DNA of 63,957 bases from Coriobacteriia bacterium (GTDB lineage: Bacteria > Actinomycetota > Coriobacteriia > Coriobacteriales > RUG033). Under the pieces are notes generated by a model. The model made no database searches. It was not told the origin of the DNA and saw nothing but the letters and a program-made list of their open reading frames with translations. How positions within the stretch are numbered: position 1 is the first letter of the stretch; every line of letters begins with the position of its first letter. The translations under genes and the position numbers were made by a program. Shown here in pieces: positions 37,321-46,557 of the stretch. The stretch covers positions 1 through 63,957 of the forward strand of contig JAATFL010000019.1 of NCBI GenBank assembly GCA_015655215.1, written 5' to 3'.

Positions 37321-38210
37321 ACCCCATCGCATTGCATGATAGCGGCGATGCCGTACAAGACGTCCAGCATCGTCTCTTCGCCCTCGGATACGATCTCGGG
37401 CCAAAGGGCATCGACGGCCAGTTCGGGCCCATCACCCGTGACGCGGTTCACGCATTCCGTCTCGACGAGTGCCTGGGGGGTGATGACGTCATCGATGATG
37501 CGGCGTGGGAAGTGCTCGTCGATGCCACGTACGTATCGGGCGACCGGACGCTCTACCTGCGCCTTCCCAACTTCCATGGACGTGATGTGAGGGAGATGCA
37601 GCGAGCGCTCACCGTTCTTGGCTTCGCGGCGGGGCCCATCGACGGGGTCTTCGGCGCTCTGACCGAAACGGCGGTACGTGAGTTCCAGCGTAACATCGGG
37701 GTCCCACCCGACGGCATCGCCGGTCCGTGGACGTTCGACGCCATCACGCGACTGCGCCACTCGTGGGAGGGCAAGGAGGCGACGCCGCATTCGGGTGCCG
37801 TGGCTAGCTTCGCTCGTGCCGCACGGGTGGTCGAGCATGAGAGGGTGTGCTTCTACGGAATCGATGCGACCACCCGTGACATAGCCATGCGCGTCGCGAA
37901 CCTCGCATCGGCGACGACCCTCTCCTCCCTGGTGACGAGTGCCGACGTGTGCACCGCGATCCCGGACGACGAGACGCTCCTCGTCGAGATAACCACGGCG
38001 GGCGACTCCCCTCGTCGCGTCCCGTTCATCACGTTCGTCGAGGGGGCGGCGCTCGCCCCCCGCATCCTTACGGCGGTTCGCACCACCGATACGAAGCCCC
38101 CGCGCATCGCCATCGGCATTCCGGATGGCGTCGACGAGGAGTCGACCAGGCGGGTCCGTCAGCATCTGGCGGTCGCCTTGCTCGATGCCCTGTGTGGTGC
38201 ACTTGACTGA
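37317..38210 (+). CDS. Peptidoglycan-binding protein with two PGB1 repeats and unknown C-terminal domain
   Basis: 297 residues from a TTG start seven bases after GGAGGAGG. Two PG_binding_1 repeats are clear: GDAVQDVQHRLFALGYDLG with GIDGQFGPITRDAVHAFR (about 10-47), and GRDVREMQRALTVLGFAAG with PIDGVFGALTETAVREFQ (about 85-125). The remaining 150 residues (from RVCFYGIDATTRDIAM) have alternating strands and helices and no amidase or transpeptidase motif I can see. No signal peptide is apparent, as in CwlM-type regulators, whose layout is also two such repeats. A cytoplasmic regulatory role is inference. Confidence 0.82.
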   Translation: MNPIALHDSGDAVQDVQHRLFALGYDLGPKGIDGQFGPITRDAVHAFRLDECLGGDDVIDDAAWEVLVDATYVSGDRTLYLRLPNFHGRDVREMQRALTVLGFAAGPIDGVFGALTETAVREFQRNIGVPPDGIAGPWTFDAITRLRHSWEGKEATPHSGAVASFARAARVVEHERVCFYGIDATTRDIAMRVANLASATTLSSLVTSADVCTAIPDDETLLVEITTAGDSPRRVPFITFVEGAALAPRILTAVRTTDTKPPRIAIGIPDGVDEESTRRVRQHLAVALLDALCGALD

Positions 38211-38403
38211 TCGCGTCGCGCGGCCGGTGCCGAAGGCCCGACGATCCCCTGCCCTGCCGTGCTCCTGTCAAAGACGCGTCGGGGCGTGCGCTTGCCAGGG
38301 GTACCGGGAGGTACGCGGCGAGTACCCTCCATCTGCCGATGGCGGCATGGTGCGGTGATGTCCTGGCGCCGTCGCTGGTCCTCTGGTAGGATATGCGGTC
38401 GTT

Positions 38404-38480
38404 CGGGATGTGGCTCAGCTTGGTAGAGCGCTCGGTTCGGGACCGAGAGGCCGTGGGTTCGAATCCCGCCATCCCGACCA
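38404..38480 (+). tRNA. tRNA-Pro (CGG)
   Basis: 77 bases with CCA. Acceptor CGGGATG pairs with CATCCCG; anticodon stem CTCGG/CCGAG with loop TTCGGGA gives CGG; T arm GTGGGTTCGAATCCCGC. The C1-G72 pair is typical of tRNA-Pro. Confidence 0.97.
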
Positions 38481-38493
38481 TCGTCGACAGGTG

Positions 38494-38531
38494 GGGGACG
38501 CTCGCCGCGAAAGCGGCGAGCGTCCCCTTTT
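38494..38531 (+). terminator. Strong Rho-independent terminator of tRNA-Pro
   Basis: GGGGACGCTCGCCGC, loop GAAA, perfect 15-bp complement, then TTTT. It is one of the few hairpins in the window with a proper T-tail. Confidence 0.9.
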
Positions 38532-38736
38532 GAGCACCTTCACCCCCATCCCAGGGGCTTCGACCCAACCAAGGTGATGTCCACGTCGGGATATCTCCGA
38601 CAGTATCCTGCGGGTTCCTGCCGGCAATCTGCAGGGTGGTGTCGGGCCGATGGCGTAAACTGGGATAGAATCACGGGGAGCACGGCATCGCCCTGCATCG
38701 ATCTCCAACACACCCCAGGCGAAAGGAGAGAGTTCG

Positions 38737-39543
38737 ATGGCGGATATCCCCACAGCCGAGATAGGCATCTTTGGCGGAAGCGGGTTCTATGAGTTGCTCG
38801 ACGATGCCCAGGAGGTGTTTCTCGAAACCCCCTACGGCAAACCGTCCGATGCGGCCATGGTCGGTCAGATAGGGGACCGCACGGTCGCATTCCTCCCGCG
38901 CCATGGTCGCCACCATAGCTTGGCACCAGCCGATGTGAACTACCGGGCCAATCTCTGGGCGATGCGCGAACTGGGCGTGACACAGGTGATCGGCCCCTGC
39001 GCCTGCGGCTCCCTGAGCCTGGATGTGGCACCTGGTGACTTCGTCATCTCCGACCAGGTGGTGGACCGCACCTGGGGACGGCACGACACCTTCTTCGACA
39101 AGGACTCCGGTCGTCCGGTCACCCACATCTCCTTCGCCGAGCCCTATTGCCCCGAGATGCGGCGTGTCGCCATCGAGACCAGCAAGGATCTCGACCTGCC
39201 CGTACACGAGACCGGTACCATCGTCGCCATACAGGGCCCTCGGTTCTCAACGAGGGCGGAGAGCGAGTGGTATGCATCCCATGGATGGTCGACGGTCAAC
39301 ATGACGCAGTACCCCGAGTGCTACCTCGCTCGCGAACTGGAGATGTGCTACGTCAACATCGCGATGATCACCGACTACGATGCCGGCTGCGGCGAGCACG
39401 AAGCGGTGACCAACGACATGGTGCTCAAGGTGTTCAACGACAACATCCACAAGCTCAAATCGCTTATCTTCGAGATGGTCCCCCGACTCCCAACACGGCG
39501 CACCTGCGCGTGCAAGGACGCACGTGGTGGCGCAGAGATGTAA
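38737..39543 (+). CDS. mtnP: MTA phosphorylase / purine nucleoside phosphorylase family enzyme
   Basis: 268 residues. EIGIFGGSGFY (phosphate site), FLPRHGRHHSLAPADVNYRA, GPCACGSLSLDVAPGDFVISD, AIQGPRFSTRAESEWY and VNMTQYPECYLARELEMCY are the signature elements of 5'-methylthioadenosine/5'-methylthioinosine phosphorylases. The N-M-T-x-Y-P-E wording resembles the methylthioinosine or purine nucleoside members, so adenine versus hypoxanthine preference is open. Role: purine salvage from polyamine or SAM by-products. AAAGGAGAG precedes ATG 38737. The Cys/Arg-rich tail (TRRTCACKDARGG) is extra. Confidence 0.88.
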   Translation: MADIPTAEIGIFGGSGFYELLDDAQEVFLETPYGKPSDAAMVGQIGDRTVAFLPRHGRHHSLAPADVNYRANLWAMRELGVTQVIGPCACGSLSLDVAPGDFVISDQVVDRTWGRHDTFFDKDSGRPVTHISFAEPYCPEMRRVAIETSKDLDLPVHETGTIVAIQGPRFSTRAESEWYASHGWSTVNMTQYPECYLARELEMCYVNIAMITDYDAGCGEHEAVTNDMVLKVFNDNIHKLKSLIFEMVPRLPTRRTCACKDARGGAEM

Positions 39544-39731
39544 TGTCCGCGCACGGTTTCGCACGTGCGGCGCATCTCCCGGCAGCCATATCACTACTTC
39601 GGGCGAGTGAATCTGCCGCTTGCTTGCCAATCCCTGTTATACGATAGGATTCGTGCTACCCTGTCAATCTGTCCCAAGGTTCTGTCCCAGGTTCCTTGAA
39701 CACCTCGCACTTACATGACGGAGGATGTGCT

Positions 39732-40022
39732 ATGAAATTCGGTGGCATCGGCGTTCCTGAGCTCATCATCATCTTGGTGGTCGCTTTACTTATCTTTGGT
39801 CCCAAGAACCTTCCCAAGCTTGGCGCTGCACTCGGCAAGACCGTGAAGAACGTGCGTGATGGCATGAACTCTTCCGAGAAGGAGCCTGAGCCTGCGGTCG
39901 AGGAAGAGGAAGAAGAAGAGGAGGAAGAGGTCGAGGAGGAAGAGGCTCCCAAGGCCACGACCAAGAAGAAACCTGCTTCGACGACCAAGAAGAAGCCGGT
40001 CGACGAGGACGAGGAGAGGTAG
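39732..40022 (+). CDS. tatA: TatA/E twin-arginine translocase subunit
   Basis: 96 residues. One membrane helix ([17 protein letters not shown]), then the Phe-Gly hinge and amphipathic helix [20 protein letters not shown] typical of TatA. The tail has an uninterrupted run of ten Glu followed by two TTKKKP repeats. TatA forms the pore for folded Tat substrates, which here include the hydrogenase small subunit. GGAGG lies seven bases before ATG 39732. No tatC is nearby. Confidence 0.93.
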   Translation: MKFGGIGVPELIIILVVALLIFGPKNLPKLGAALGKTVKNVRDGMNSSEKEPEPAVEEEEEEEEEEVEEEEAPKATTKKKPASTTKKKPVDEDEER

Positions 40023-40053
40023 CGACTCCCCATCTCCTCTGGTGGCACTATCG

Positions 40054-40091
40054 GCGCGGCGCCTGCAGCTTTCATGTTGCAGGCGCCGCGC
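40054..40091 (+). terminator. tatA terminator hairpin
   Basis: GCGCGGCGCCTGCA, ten-base loop, TGCAGGCGCCGCGC: a perfect 14-bp stem 31 bases after tatA, followed by TTCCCG only. Confidence 0.7.
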
Positions 40092-40185
40092 TTCCCGATG
40101 CATCGCCTGCATCCGTGAACGATCGCCCTTCGGAACGATGGGTTCCCGTGGGGTGTTGGACTAACGACGAAACGGAGTACCTGTC

Positions 40186-40659
40186 ATGCCAAAGGATGCC
40201 ATCATCACCCAAGAGGGTCGCGAGAAGCTCGAGAAGGAGCTTCATTACCTTGAGAACGAGAAGCGTACCGAGATAGGGGAGCGCATCCGCGTAGCACGCG
40301 ACTTCGGGGATATTTCGGAGAACTCCGAGTACGATGACGCGAAGAACGAGCAGGGGCTCATGGAGGCGCGCATCGCCGAGATCAACGACATCCTCTCTCA
40401 CGCGACGGTGGTGGACTCTCCCAAGCGCTCCAACAAGGTGTCCATCGGCTCAACCATCACCCTCGTGACTCCGGACGGACATGAGCGCGTGCTGCAGGTC
40501 GTCGGTTCCGCCGAGGCAGACCCCACCAATGGCCGCATCTCGAACGAGTCCGTGGTCGGTGCTGCCGTTCTGGGCCGCAAGAAAGGCGACGTGATCATCG
40601 CCGAGGGCCCCACGGGTCGGAAGCTCGAGTTCACGCTCACCAACATCGCCCATAATTAA
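40186..40659 (+). CDS. greA: Transcription elongation factor GreA
   Basis: 157 residues. The N-terminal coiled coil contains EGREKLEKELHYLENEKR and the tip segment ARDFGDISENSEYDDAKNEQ, whose acidic residues reach the RNA polymerase active site. The C-terminal FKBP-like domain includes SIGSTITLV and GRKKGDVIIAEGPTG. It stimulates transcript cleavage in backtracked polymerase. It lies 61 bases upstream of lysS on the same strand, the usual greA-lysS pairing in actinobacteria and firmicutes. Confidence 0.98.
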   Translation: MPKDAIITQEGREKLEKELHYLENEKRTEIGERIRVARDFGDISENSEYDDAKNEQGLMEARIAEINDILSHATVVDSPKRSNKVSIGSTITLVTPDGHERVLQVVGSAEADPTNGRISNESVVGAAVLGRKKGDVIIAEGPTGRKLEFTLTNIAHN

Positions 40660-40720
40660 GAGCGCTTGACCGACTTGACGAGCTAGCGCTGCGTCCACTC
40701 TACATCGGGGGTCTTCATCC

Positions 40721-41683
40721 GTGACTGATAACGTATCCGACGCCACTTCTCACACCGGCATCGATGACCCCGTGGCGGTTCGCCTCGCCAAACGCGAGGA
40801 CCTCCTCGCGAACGGACCCGATCCCTACATCCGCCGCTTCGATGTGACGGAGCACGTCGCTGACATCGAGCGACGTTATACGGGCTTGGAGCCGGGGGTC
40901 TCCACCGAGGACGTGGTCAGAGTGGCCGGCCGCATCATGGCCATGCGCGACCAGGGCAAGGCGCTGTTCATCGTCGTACGGGACGCGACGGGTGACCTCC
41001 AGCTGTTCGCCCGCATCAACGTGCTCGGCGATCGGTCCTTCGGGTTTGCCAAGACCCTTGACGTCGGTGACTGGCTTGGTGCGGAGGGCGTGGTGATGCG
41101 CACGCGCCGGGGCCAGCTCTCCGTCGCGCCAACCTCCATCACGCTTCTCACGAAGTCGGTACGTCCCCTACCCGAGAAGTTCCACGGCCTCGCGGACAAG
41201 GAGACGCGCTATCGTCAGCGCTACGTCGACCTCGTGGCCAACCCCGAGGTCCGCAGCGCGTTTATCGCACGTTCGAAGGTGGTCTCCGCTGTGCGACACT
41301 GCCTTGGGGACGAGGGTTTCATGGAGGTCGAGACCCCCATGCTGCATCCCATGCAGGGCGGCGCGACGGCCAAGCCGTTCATCACGCACCACAATGCGCT
41401 TGACCATGACTTCTACCTGCGCATCGCGCCAGAGCTCTATCTCAAGCGTTTGCTCGTGGGGGGTTTCGAGCGCGTGTTCGAGCTGGGGCGCAACTTCCGC
41501 AACGAAGGCATGGACCAGAGCCACAACCCCGAGTTCACCACGGTGGAGGCCTATCAGGCCTACACGGACCTCGACGGGATGAAGGAGCTCTGTCAGAACG
41601 TCTTTCGCGCCGCAGCGATGGCGGCGTGCGGTACCCTCGACATCACCTACGGCGGTCAGGAAGTGCATCTTGGTGGGGCGTGA
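40721..41683 (+). CDS. lysS: Lysyl-tRNA synthetase, N-terminal part (interrupted by in-frame TGA)
   Basis: 320 residues. It covers the OB-fold anticodon-binding domain (VRVAGRIMAMRDQGKALFI), class II motif 1 (the SAFIARSKVVSAVR and METETPMLHP-like VETPMLHPMQGGA segments) and motif 2 (VFELGRNFRNEGMDQSHNPE). It stops at TGA 41681-41683 after EVHLGGA, exactly where the family normally reads LGG-x-W. The same frame then continues for 178 codons to a complete C-terminus, so this is one gene split by a nonsense codon and not a frameshift. Motif 3 is absent from this part, so it cannot aminoacylate alone. GGGGG weakly precedes the GTG/ATG start region at 40721. Confidence 0.9.
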   Translation: MTDNVSDATSHTGIDDPVAVRLAKREDLLANGPDPYIRRFDVTEHVADIERRYTGLEPGVSTEDVVRVAGRIMAMRDQGKALFIVVRDATGDLQLFARINVLGDRSFGFAKTLDVGDWLGAEGVVMRTRRGQLSVAPTSITLLTKSVRPLPEKFHGLADKETRYRQRYVDLVANPEVRSAFIARSKVVSAVRHCLGDEGFMEVETPMLHPMQGGATAKPFITHHNALDHDFYLRIAPELYLKRLLVGGFERVFELGRNFRNEGMDQSHNPEFTTVEAYQAYTDLDGMKELCQNVFRAAAMAACGTLDITYGGQEVHLGGA

Positions 41684-41695
41684 GGGCCACGCCCC
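41675..41695 (+). other. Hairpin enclosing the lysS TGA codon
   Basis: GGGGCGTG, loop AGGGC, CACGCCCC: a perfect 8-bp stem. The T and G of the in-frame TGA are the last two stem bases and its A is the first loop base. It ends directly before ATG 41696. Confidence 0.8.
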
Positions 41696-42229
41696 ATGGC
41701 CGAGCTGGTCAGCGAGGCGGTGGGGGAGGAGGTCTCCTTCGCCCGCGGCCTCGCTGAGCTGCGCTCGATGCTCTCTTCCCGGGGATTCGAGGTCAAGGCG
41801 GAATGGGGCAAGGGCAAGCTCATCAACGTGCTGTACGACGAGCTCGTCGAAGGTGCGCTCATCCAACCGACGTTCGTGACCGAGCACCCCATCGAGACGT
41901 CCCCGCTTGCGAAGAAGGACCCGGACGATCCCAACCTCGTCGCGCGCTTCGAGCTCGTCATCTGCGGGCGCGAGTACGCGAACGCCTTCTCCGAACTCAA
42001 CGACCCGGTCGACCAGGCGGAGCGCTTCCGGGCCGAGGTGGCCGCGAGGGGTTCGGGCGACGACGAGGCCATGGACTACGACGCCGACTACGTCCGAGCC
42101 CTGGAATATGGCATGCCCCCAGCCGGTGGCATCGGGATCGGCATCGACCGCATGGTCATGCTCCTCACCGACTCCTCGTCCATTCGCGACGTTCTGCTGT
42201 TCCCCACGATGCGCCCCGAGACATACTAG
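41696..42229 (+). CDS. lysS: Lysyl-tRNA synthetase, C-terminal part
   Basis: 177 residues from ATG 41696, in the same frame as the upstream part. It starts [15 protein letters not shown] and has [40 protein letters not shown] (class II motif 3, ATP-binding Arg) and the family C-terminus VLLFP. Together with the upstream part the frame covers about 500 codons, the normal LysRS length. A GAGGG (41682-41686) nine bases before the ATG could permit re-initiation, which would give a two-chain enzyme. Alternatives are UGA read-through, a real loss-of-function mutation with a second lysS elsewhere, or a sequence error in a GC-rich hairpin. Confidence 0.85.
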   Translation: MAELVSEAVGEEVSFARGLAELRSMLSSRGFEVKAEWGKGKLINVLYDELVEGALIQPTFVTEHPIETSPLAKKDPDDPNLVARFELVICGREYANAFSELNDPVDQAERFRAEVAARGSGDDEAMDYDADYVRALEYGMPPAGGIGIGIDRMVMLLTDSSSIRDVLLFPTMRPETY

Positions 42230-42250
42230 GGGAGCACGGCTCGGCGATGT

Positions 42251-42268
42251 GCGTCCCCCGAGGGACGC
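42251..42268 (+). terminator. lysS terminator candidate
   Basis: GCGTCCC, loop CCGA, GGGACGC, then TTCGTCTG; 22 bases after the lysS stop. Confidence 0.55.
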
Positions 42269-42351
42269 TTCGTCTGGGAGAGGGGGCTGTGTGCACGCCA
42301 CCACCTCCGCTCTCCGCGTGCCCCGTCGCCTCCTCGTCGTTCCCGATACGT

Positions 42352-42403
42352 GTGTGGCCGTGCGCTCTCCGGTGGGTTTTGACCGGGGAGCGCACGGCCA
42401 TAC
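42352..42403. repeat. 22-bp near-perfect hairpin in the lysS-clpC spacer
   Basis: 42352-42373 pairs with 42382-42403 over 22 bp including two G-U pairs; the loop is GGGTTTTG. It lies in a 452-base spacer (42230-42681) with no supportable gene. In firmicutes ctsR and mcsAB occupy this place. The hairpin may be a second terminator or a regulatory element of clpC. Confidence 0.7.
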
Positions 42404-42681
42404 CCGGCAGCTTGCCGTGTGCGTGGCGAATCGGTAACGCGCCGTGCGCACGGGCCGGTGTTGTGGGAAGGTACACTATGCATGTCGGGTACGCTCTCGG
42501 CATCGACCCGGCAACCGCTCTCCTCCTGTCATCGCACTACGTCAGGTGATGGGTGCCTCGGGGGTTCGGACGGTCTCCCAGGGGTCCGGTCGTCTTTTGG
42601 GCCTAGGGGGTCGTGCATCAAGGTTCATTCGAAGACGCGCCCCCGATCGTTGGTGGTGCCTGTTGATATGAAGGGAGTGCC

Positions 42682-45249
42682 ATGTTTGAGAAATTCACCG
42701 ACAAGGCACGTAAGGTTCTGGTGCTCGCACAGGAGGAGGCCCGCAAACTCGGTCAGCCCTACGTGGGCACCGAGCATCTCCTCCTAGGGCTTATCCGCGA
42801 GGAGGACGGCATCGCCGCCCGGGCGCTCGGCAATCTCCACGTAACCTACGAGGGGGCCGTCGAGCAGATCAAGGGCATCACCGAGACGGACGTCTCCACG
42901 GGCTCTGGTCACATCCCCTTCACCCCCCGTGCCCGTCGGGTGCTTGAGGAGGCTCTGCGCGAGACGCTTCAGATGGGGCAGAACTACATCTCGACCGAGC
43001 ATCTGCTGCTCGGCATAGTCCGCGAGGGCAACGGCGTGGCCCTCCAGGCGCTCAAGCAGCTGAACGTCGAAGGTGACGATGTGCGCAGCGCCGTGCGTGA
43101 GCTCATCTCGTCGACGCCCTCGTACGCCGGCATCTCGGTGGGTACATCCGACGATGAGGAAACCTCCGACGAAGGCAACCTGCTGGAGGAATACGGTCGC
43201 GATCTCACCCGGCAGGCCCGTGAGGGCAAGCTCGACCCCGTCGTGGGGCGCGAGACGGAGATCGAGCGCGTCATGGAGGTCCTCTCGCGTCGTCGCAAGA
43301 ACAACCCCTTGCTCATCGGTGAACCCGGTGTGGGCAAGACGGCCGTCGTGGAGGGCCTCGCCCAGCTCATCGCCGACGCCCAGGTTCCCGACGTTCTACG
43401 CGGCAAGCGTCTCTACCTCCTCGACATCTCGTCGATGGTCTCCGGTACGCGCTATCGTGGAGACTTCGAGGAGCGTCTCAAGAACGTGCTCGACGAGGTA
43501 CGCAAGGCCGATGACATCATTCTGTTCATCGACGAGATCCACACGCTCATCGGTGCGGGGAGTGGCGAGGGAAGCCTCGACGCCGCCACCATCCTCAAGC
43601 CGGTACTGGCCCGCGGCGAGATCCAGATCATCGGGGCCACGACGTTCAACGAGTTCCGCAAGTACCTCGAGAAGGATGCGGCCTTTGAGCGCCGCTTCCA
43701 GCCCATCACGATCAAAGAACCCACCAAGGAGCAGACGTCGAAGATCCTCGAGGGTCTTCGTGACCGCTATGAGGCCCACCACCGCGTTCACTTCACCGAC
43801 GAGGCGCTCGCGAGCGCCGTCTCGCTTGCGGACCGCTACGTGCAGGACCGCTTCCTCCCCGACAAGGCGATCGACCTGGTCGACGAGGCAGGAGCGCGCA
43901 AACGCCTTCGCAACAACACGGTCCCCGCCGACGTGCGCGTCGTCGACGAGAAGCTCCGCAAGGTTGGCATCGAGAAGGACGACGCGATCCATACCCAGGA
44001 CTTCGAGCGCGCCGCCAAGATGCGCGATGAGGAGAAGGACCTGCTCGAACAGCGTCGCACCATCGAGGAGAAGTGGCGCGAGGATGCCTCCGTCAAGGTC
44101 CTCGAGGTCACCGACAACGACATCGCCGACGTGGTGTCCCGTTCGACGGGGGTTCCCGTCTCCAACCTCACCGAGGCCGAGACCACGAAGCTTCTGCGGA
44201 TGGAGGAAACGCTGCACGAGCGCGTGATCGGACAGGACGAGGCGGTGAGTTCGCTCTCCAGGGCGATTCGGCGCTCTCGGGCGGGGCTTAAGGACACCCG
44301 TCGGCCAGCTGGTTCGTTCATCTTCCTCGGGCCCTCCGGCGTGGGGAAGACCGAACTCGCCAAGGCGCTCGCCCAGTTCCTCTTCGATTCAGAGGAGGCG
44401 CTCATCACGTTCGACATGTCGGAGTACATGGAGAAGCACACCGTCTCGCGACTCGTGGGTTCGCCTCCGGGCTACGTGGGGTATGACGAGGGAGGCCAGC
44501 TCACCAAGGCCGTCCGGCAGCGGCCGTACTCCGTCGTGCTTCTCGATGAGATCGAGAAGGCTCACCCCGACATCTTCAACATCCTGCTGCAGATATTCGA
44601 GGAGGGCCGGCTCACCGACGGACAGGGCCGTAAGGTCGACTTCCGTAACACGGTCATCATCATGACGAGCAACATCGGTGCCCGGGACATCGCCAAGTCC
44701 GCACCCCTCGGGTTTGCCCCCGGGGATCAGGCGGGTTTGTCCGACAAGGACATCAAGGCTCGGGTCATGACCGAGATGAAGAAGCTGTTCCGCCCGGAGT
44801 TCCTCAACCGCATCGACGACATCATCGTGTTCAAGTCGCTCACGAGCGAGCAGATCGCCGCCATCGTCGACCTTATGGTCGCCGACCTGCGCGATCGCCT
44901 CATCGCCAAGAACATGACGATCAACCTCACGCCGGCCGCGGTCTCCCTCGTCGCCGAGGAGGGCACCGACACCACATATGGTGCCCGTCCGTTGAGGCGA
45001 GCCATCCAGCGCTTGCTCGAAGACCCTATCTCCGAGCAGATCCTAGAGGGCGTCTGGGGGGACGGCAGCGTGATCGACGTGGACCGGGGACCCGACGGTC
45101 TCGTGTTCACGCCTGGAGAGGGGGAGATACCCGAACCCCGTCACCACGACACCCTCAAGGAGCCTGTGGAGCCGCCCGTCACGTTCGCCGTGGGTGGGCG
45201 TGCGACGGGAGGGTTGTCCGGTGAGGGGATGACAGGGGCTTTGGAATAG
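42682..45249 (+). CDS. clpC: ClpC AAA+ unfoldase of the Clp protease
   Basis: 855 residues. Two Clp N-terminal repeats open the protein ([20 protein letters not shown] and [16 protein letters not shown]). The first AAA+ module has [16 protein letters not shown] and [14 protein letters not shown]; a UVR-type middle segment follows ([20 protein letters not shown]). The second module has [16 protein letters not shown] and [15 protein letters not shown]. The ClpP-docking tripeptide is Leu-Gly-Phe in [10 protein letters not shown]. ClpC unfolds damaged or tagged proteins for ClpP. GAAGGGAG precedes ATG 42682. The expected regulators CtsR and McsAB are not adjacent. The C-terminal 50 residues are an added flexible tail. 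Confidence 0.97.
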   Translation: MFEKFTDKARKVLVLAQEEARKLGQPYVGTEHLLLGLIREEDGIAARALGNLHVTYEGAVEQIKGITETDVSTGSGHIPFTPRARRVLEEALRETLQMGQNYISTEHLLLGIVREGNGVALQALKQLNVEGDDVRSAVRELISSTPSYAGISVGTSDDEETSDEGNLLEEYGRDLTRQAREGKLDPVVGRETEIERVMEVLSRRRKNNPLLIGEPGVGKTAVVEGLAQLIADAQVPDVLRGKRLYLLDISSMVSGTRYRGDFEERLKNVLDEVRKADDIILFIDEIHTLIGAGSGEGSLDAATILKPVLARGEIQIIGATTFNEFRKYLEKDAAFERRFQPITIKEPTKEQTSKILEGLRDRYEAHHRVHFTDEALASAVSLADRYVQDRFLPDKAIDLVDEAGARKRLRNNTVPADVRVVDEKLRKVGIEKDDAIHTQDFERAAKMRDEEKDLLEQRRTIEEKWREDASVKVLEVTDNDIADVVSRSTGVPVSNLTEAETTKLLRMEETLHERVIGQDEAVSSLSRAIRRSRAGLKDTRRPAGSFIFLGPSGVGKTELAKALAQFLFDSEEALITFDMSEYMEKHTVSRLVGSPPGYVGYDEGGQLTKAVRQRPYSVVLLDEIEKAHPDIFNILLQIFEEGRLTDGQGRKVDFRNTVIIMTSNIGARDIAKSAPLGFAPGDQAGLSDKDIKARVMTEMKKLFRPEFLNRIDDIIVFKSLTSEQIAAIVDLMVADLRDRLIAKNMTINLTPAAVSLVAEEGTDTTYGARPLRRAIQRLLEDPISEQILEGVWGDGSVIDVDRGPDGLVFTPGEGEIPEPRHHDTLKEPVEPPVTFAVGGRATGGLSGEGMTGALE

Positions 45250-45288
45250 GGTGTGGATGGCGTTCGTCTTGCCGGGAACGCTTTCCAG

Positions 45289-45330
45289 GACCGACTGATA
45301 GGCCGACGGTCGTCGGCCTATCAGTCGGTC
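45289..45330 (+). terminator. clpC terminator hairpin
   Basis: Perfect 19-bp stem, beginning GACCGACTGATAGGCCGAC, with four-base loop GGTC, 40 bases after clpC. No U-tract follows. Confidence 0.7.
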
Positions 45331-45401
45331 TCAACATCTCGCGAACATGCGATAATGGGACCATGAGCGTCATCGGCTTGAGGAGAAGGGCCTGATCACC
45401 T

Positions 45402-46457
45402 GTGGACGTGCTGTCTATGAACGAGAAGTTTGACCATGTGCTTGCCATGATGGCTCCGGGCACCGACCTTCATGAGGCGCTGGACATGGTCCTGGCGGCC
45501 CATACGGGTGCCCTTATCTGCATCGGCGATGTCGAGAACGTCCTTGCCGTGGGCAATGGGGGGTTCAAGATCGGCGTTCCCTTCACGCCGCAACGCCTGT
45601 TCGAGCTCGCCAAGATGGATGGCGCCATCGTCCTCGACGAGGAGGCTCGCACCATCGTCCGTGCGAACTTCCATCTCAATCCCGACTCACTGCTACCCAC
45701 CACCGAGACGGGTATGCGCCATCGCACGGCGTCGCGCACCAGCATGCAGACCGCGGCGACGGTGATCTCCGTCTCACAGCGACGTAGCGTCGTCAACGTG
45801 TATCTCGGGGGATCGTCGGTGGCCCTCGACTCCGTCGAGATGGTCCTCTCCCGTGCGAACCAGGGTATCCTCGCGCTTCAGAACAGCCGTGCCGGGCTCG
45901 ACAAGGCGATTCGGCGTCTCATGGGTCTCGAGATCGACAACCTCGTGACCGTCGCCGCCGTAGCACAGGTCATCCGCCGCTCCTGCAACCTCGTGACCAT
46001 CTCGCGTCAAGTGAAGCGCTACAACGTCTATCTCGGCGTCACCGGTAATCTTCTCAACCTGCAACACGAGGAGATCATGCAGGGTGCCGAGGAGGCGTAT
46101 CTCATCACGGTCCGCGACTACGCGGCGGACTCCTCCCTGTCCGCCGCACTGCGCATCCGCCAGCAGATAGGGGCCCTACCTCCATCGGAGCTCGCATCGC
46201 CATCCAGGATAGCGGCGCTCCTCGGCTTGGGGGAGGACCATGCGGACGAGGACCATCTCGTACCGAGGGGCATCCGGGCGATGATGCACCTTCCGTTCCT
46301 CTCGGACGAGGACGCGGAGCAGATCGTCGACGAGTATGGCTCGCTCACCGCCATCATGGACAATGTCAAGGAGTCCATCGGTTCGGTGTCGGCCACCTCG
46401 GACCTCGACGAGCATGCGGTTGCGGCGAGCCTCCAACGTCTGCGCGAGCGTCCTTAG
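45402..46457 (+). CDS. disA: DisA, DNA-integrity scanning diadenylate cyclase
   Basis: 351 residues (GTG start). The DAC domain has AKMDGAIVLDEEARTIVRAN (Asp-Gly-Ala 73-75) and TETGMRHRTASRTS (Arg-His-Arg 106-108), both needed for c-di-AMP synthesis. A helical spine (SRANQGILALQNSRAGLDKA and onward) and a C-terminal helix-hairpin-helix-type region (LSDEDAEQIVDEYGSLTAIMD) follow, as in the octameric DNA-binding DisA. The protein links DNA branch recognition to c-di-AMP levels. ATG 45417 is an alternative start. It follows clpC as in Bacillus, but without radA. Confidence 0.96.
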   Translation: MDVLSMNEKFDHVLAMMAPGTDLHEALDMVLAAHTGALICIGDVENVLAVGNGGFKIGVPFTPQRLFELAKMDGAIVLDEEARTIVRANFHLNPDSLLPTTETGMRHRTASRTSMQTAATVISVSQRRSVVNVYLGGSSVALDSVEMVLSRANQGILALQNSRAGLDKAIRRLMGLEIDNLVTVAAVAQVIRRSCNLVTISRQVKRYNVYLGVTGNLLNLQHEEIMQGAEEAYLITVRDYAADSSLSAALRIRQQIGALPPSELASPSRIAALLGLGEDHADEDHLVPRGIRAMMHLPFLSDEDAEQIVDEYGSLTAIMDNVKESIGSVSATSDLDEHAVAASLQRLRERP

Positions 46458-46557
46458 CGAGCTCGTGCGACCGTGGTGCGGTGCGTGTCCTCCCGGTGCT
46501 TCTTCTGCATGGGTGAGGGCCCGTCGGTGATGGACGTCGATGTGAGGAGGTGCTCCA

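Noticed and set aside
41681-41683. TGA reassigned to Trp genome-wide
   Set aside because: Many genes here, such as feoB, the serine hydrolase's neighbour larC context and the hydrogenase small subunit, end in TGA with correctly sized products, so TGA is a normal stop.
41675-41695. SECIS element with selenocysteine in LysRS
   Set aside because: The position is normally Trp, not Cys; the stem encloses the TGA instead of lying wholly downstream, and no selenoprotein genes are seen.
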